Below are positions 35,244 through 35,852 of a stretch of 35,852 nucleotides of DNA, piece by piece. Position 1 is the stretch's first letter. Every line of letters starts with the position of its first letter. Made by a program: the position numbers and the translations under genes. Origin of the DNA: Polynucleobacter meluiroseus (GTDB lineage Bacteria > Pseudomonadota > Gammaproteobacteria > Burkholderiales > Burkholderiaceae); contig CAMBJN010000002.1 of assembly GCA_945867755.1 (NCBI GenBank), forward strand, positions 1 through 35,852. Direction: 5' to 3'. The notes under the pieces were generated by a model, which was not told the origin of the DNA, did not search any database, and saw only the letters and a list, made by a program, of their open reading frames with translations.

Positions 35244-35834
35244 ATGCTCGACAAAGAAGGGTACAGACCCAACGTCGGCATCGTTCTACTCAATCAACGT
35301 AACGAAGTATTTTGGGGGAAACGTGTTGGCCAGCACTCTTGGCAATTCCCGCAAGGTGGTATCCAACACGGCGAAAACCCAGAACAAGCAATGTATCGCG
35401 AGTTGCATGAGGAGATCGGTCTAGAGCCGCAACATGTCCAAATTATTGGACGAACCCGTGAATGGCTACGTTATGACGTGCCACAGGAGTTCTTGCGCCG
35501 CCCATCTGCAGCAAATGCAACTCGTCGTTCGACGCGTCAAGCTTATCGTGGCCAAAAGCAAATTTGGTTCTTACTGCGCATGGTGGGTCGTGATAGCGAT
35601 GTCTGTTTGCGTGCAACAGATCATCCAGAATTTGATGCTTGGCGCTGGAGTCCTTATTGGATTCCATTGGATGTGGTGATTGATTTCAAGCGCGAAGTTT
35701 ATGAATTAGCTTTATCGGAGTTGGCCAGATATATCTCACGGGGGCCTCGCATGATGATGATGCCTTGGGGCTCCCCATTAGATCTTTATAAATCAACACT
35801 GCATGAACCAAAACAAGATTCGGAGCCCTCTTGA
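35244..35834 (+). CDS. rppH: RNA pyrophosphohydrolase
   Basis: RppH removes pyrophosphate from 5' triphosphate mRNA ends, which triggers RNase E decay. The 196-residue product starts [40 protein letters not shown], very close to E. coli RppH. The Nudix box is [23 protein letters not shown] (38-60), with metal-binding E53, E56 and E57. The segment QIWFLLRM and the C-terminal [15 protein letters not shown] also fit. It is about 20 residues longer than E. coli RppH at the C-terminus, with a Met/Pro-rich tail of no known function. The gene is complete: only 18 bp follow before the window ends. Confidence 0.96.
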   Translation: MLDKEGYRPNVGIVLLNQRNEVFWGKRVGQHSWQFPQGGIQHGENPEQAMYRELHEEIGLEPQHVQIIGRTREWLRYDVPQEFLRRPSAANATRRSTRQAYRGQKQIWFLLRMVGRDSDVCLRATDHPEFDAWRWSPYWIPLDVVIDFKREVYELALSELARYISRGPRMMMMPWGSPLDLYKSTLHEPKQDSEPS

Positions 35835-35852
35835 GCCATCGTCGATCACCTC

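Overview
The window looks like ordinary core chromosome of a Burkholderiales betaproteobacterium with moderate-to-low GC, most like Polynucleobacter. This is an inference from protein resemblance and gene order: dapB-bamE, tkt-gap, maeB-thiL, pgpA-pncC, rnb-tonB-aroE-mtgA, tlpA-accB-accC-prmA, nrdA-nrdB with an H1-like histone gene, ampD-ccsA, ffh, proS/rppH. I see no tRNA or rRNA gene, insertion sequence, prophage, CRISPR array or attachment site, and coding density is high.

Layout. Positions 1-1475 (minus) hold dapB and the lipoprotein gene bamE, followed by a gene-free stretch where fur is often found in relatives. Positions 1787-4881 (minus) hold the tkt-gap sugar-phosphate unit, divergent from rsmE. 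Positions 5844-8833 (minus) hold an orphan barstar-family gene with a palindrome over its promoter, then the malic enzyme gene maeB. Positions 9046-13150 are mostly plus: thiL, then pyrF-pgpA-pncC with overlapping ends, with corA opposed between them. Positions 13196-20011 (minus) form a long tightly spaced run: mpl, SDR, rnb, tonB-like, aroE, mtgA. Positions 20076-25034 (plus) hold tlpA, accB, accC, a prmA fusion gene and a pfkB kinase gene, ending at a hairpin terminator. Positions 25138-32013 (minus) hold an H1-like histone gene, nrdA-nrdB, an ampD fusion gene and a cytochrome c assembly gene. Positions 32034-35834 hold ffh, proS and rppH.

What stands out. (1) The H1-like gene ends in a canonical -1 slippery heptamer (A AAA AAG) directly before its stop codon. 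The -1 frame then continues for 37 histone-like residues to a TGSRP end, so the longer protein may be made by frameshifting or transcript slippage. (2) prmA is fused in frame to a membrane-anchored DUF3426 domain that has lost its usual zinc ribbon. An A9 tract in the linker would yield soluble PrmA if it slips either way. (3) ampD is fused to a membrane-anchored zinc-ribbon module that resembles the separate PP0621-family protein. (4) GAPDH carries Gly in place of the usual NAD-selecting Asp. (5) aroQ and fur are missing from positions where relatives commonly carry them. (6) Two NrdR-like boxes with 16-bp spacing cover the nrdA promoter.

The metabolic genes together cover central carbon flux (tkt, gap, maeB), fatty-acid initiation (accBC), dNTP and pyrimidine supply (nrdAB, pyrF), lysine/DAP and cell-wall synthesis and recycling (dapB, mpl, mtgA, ampD), and envelope and secretion functions (bamE, ffh, tonB-like).
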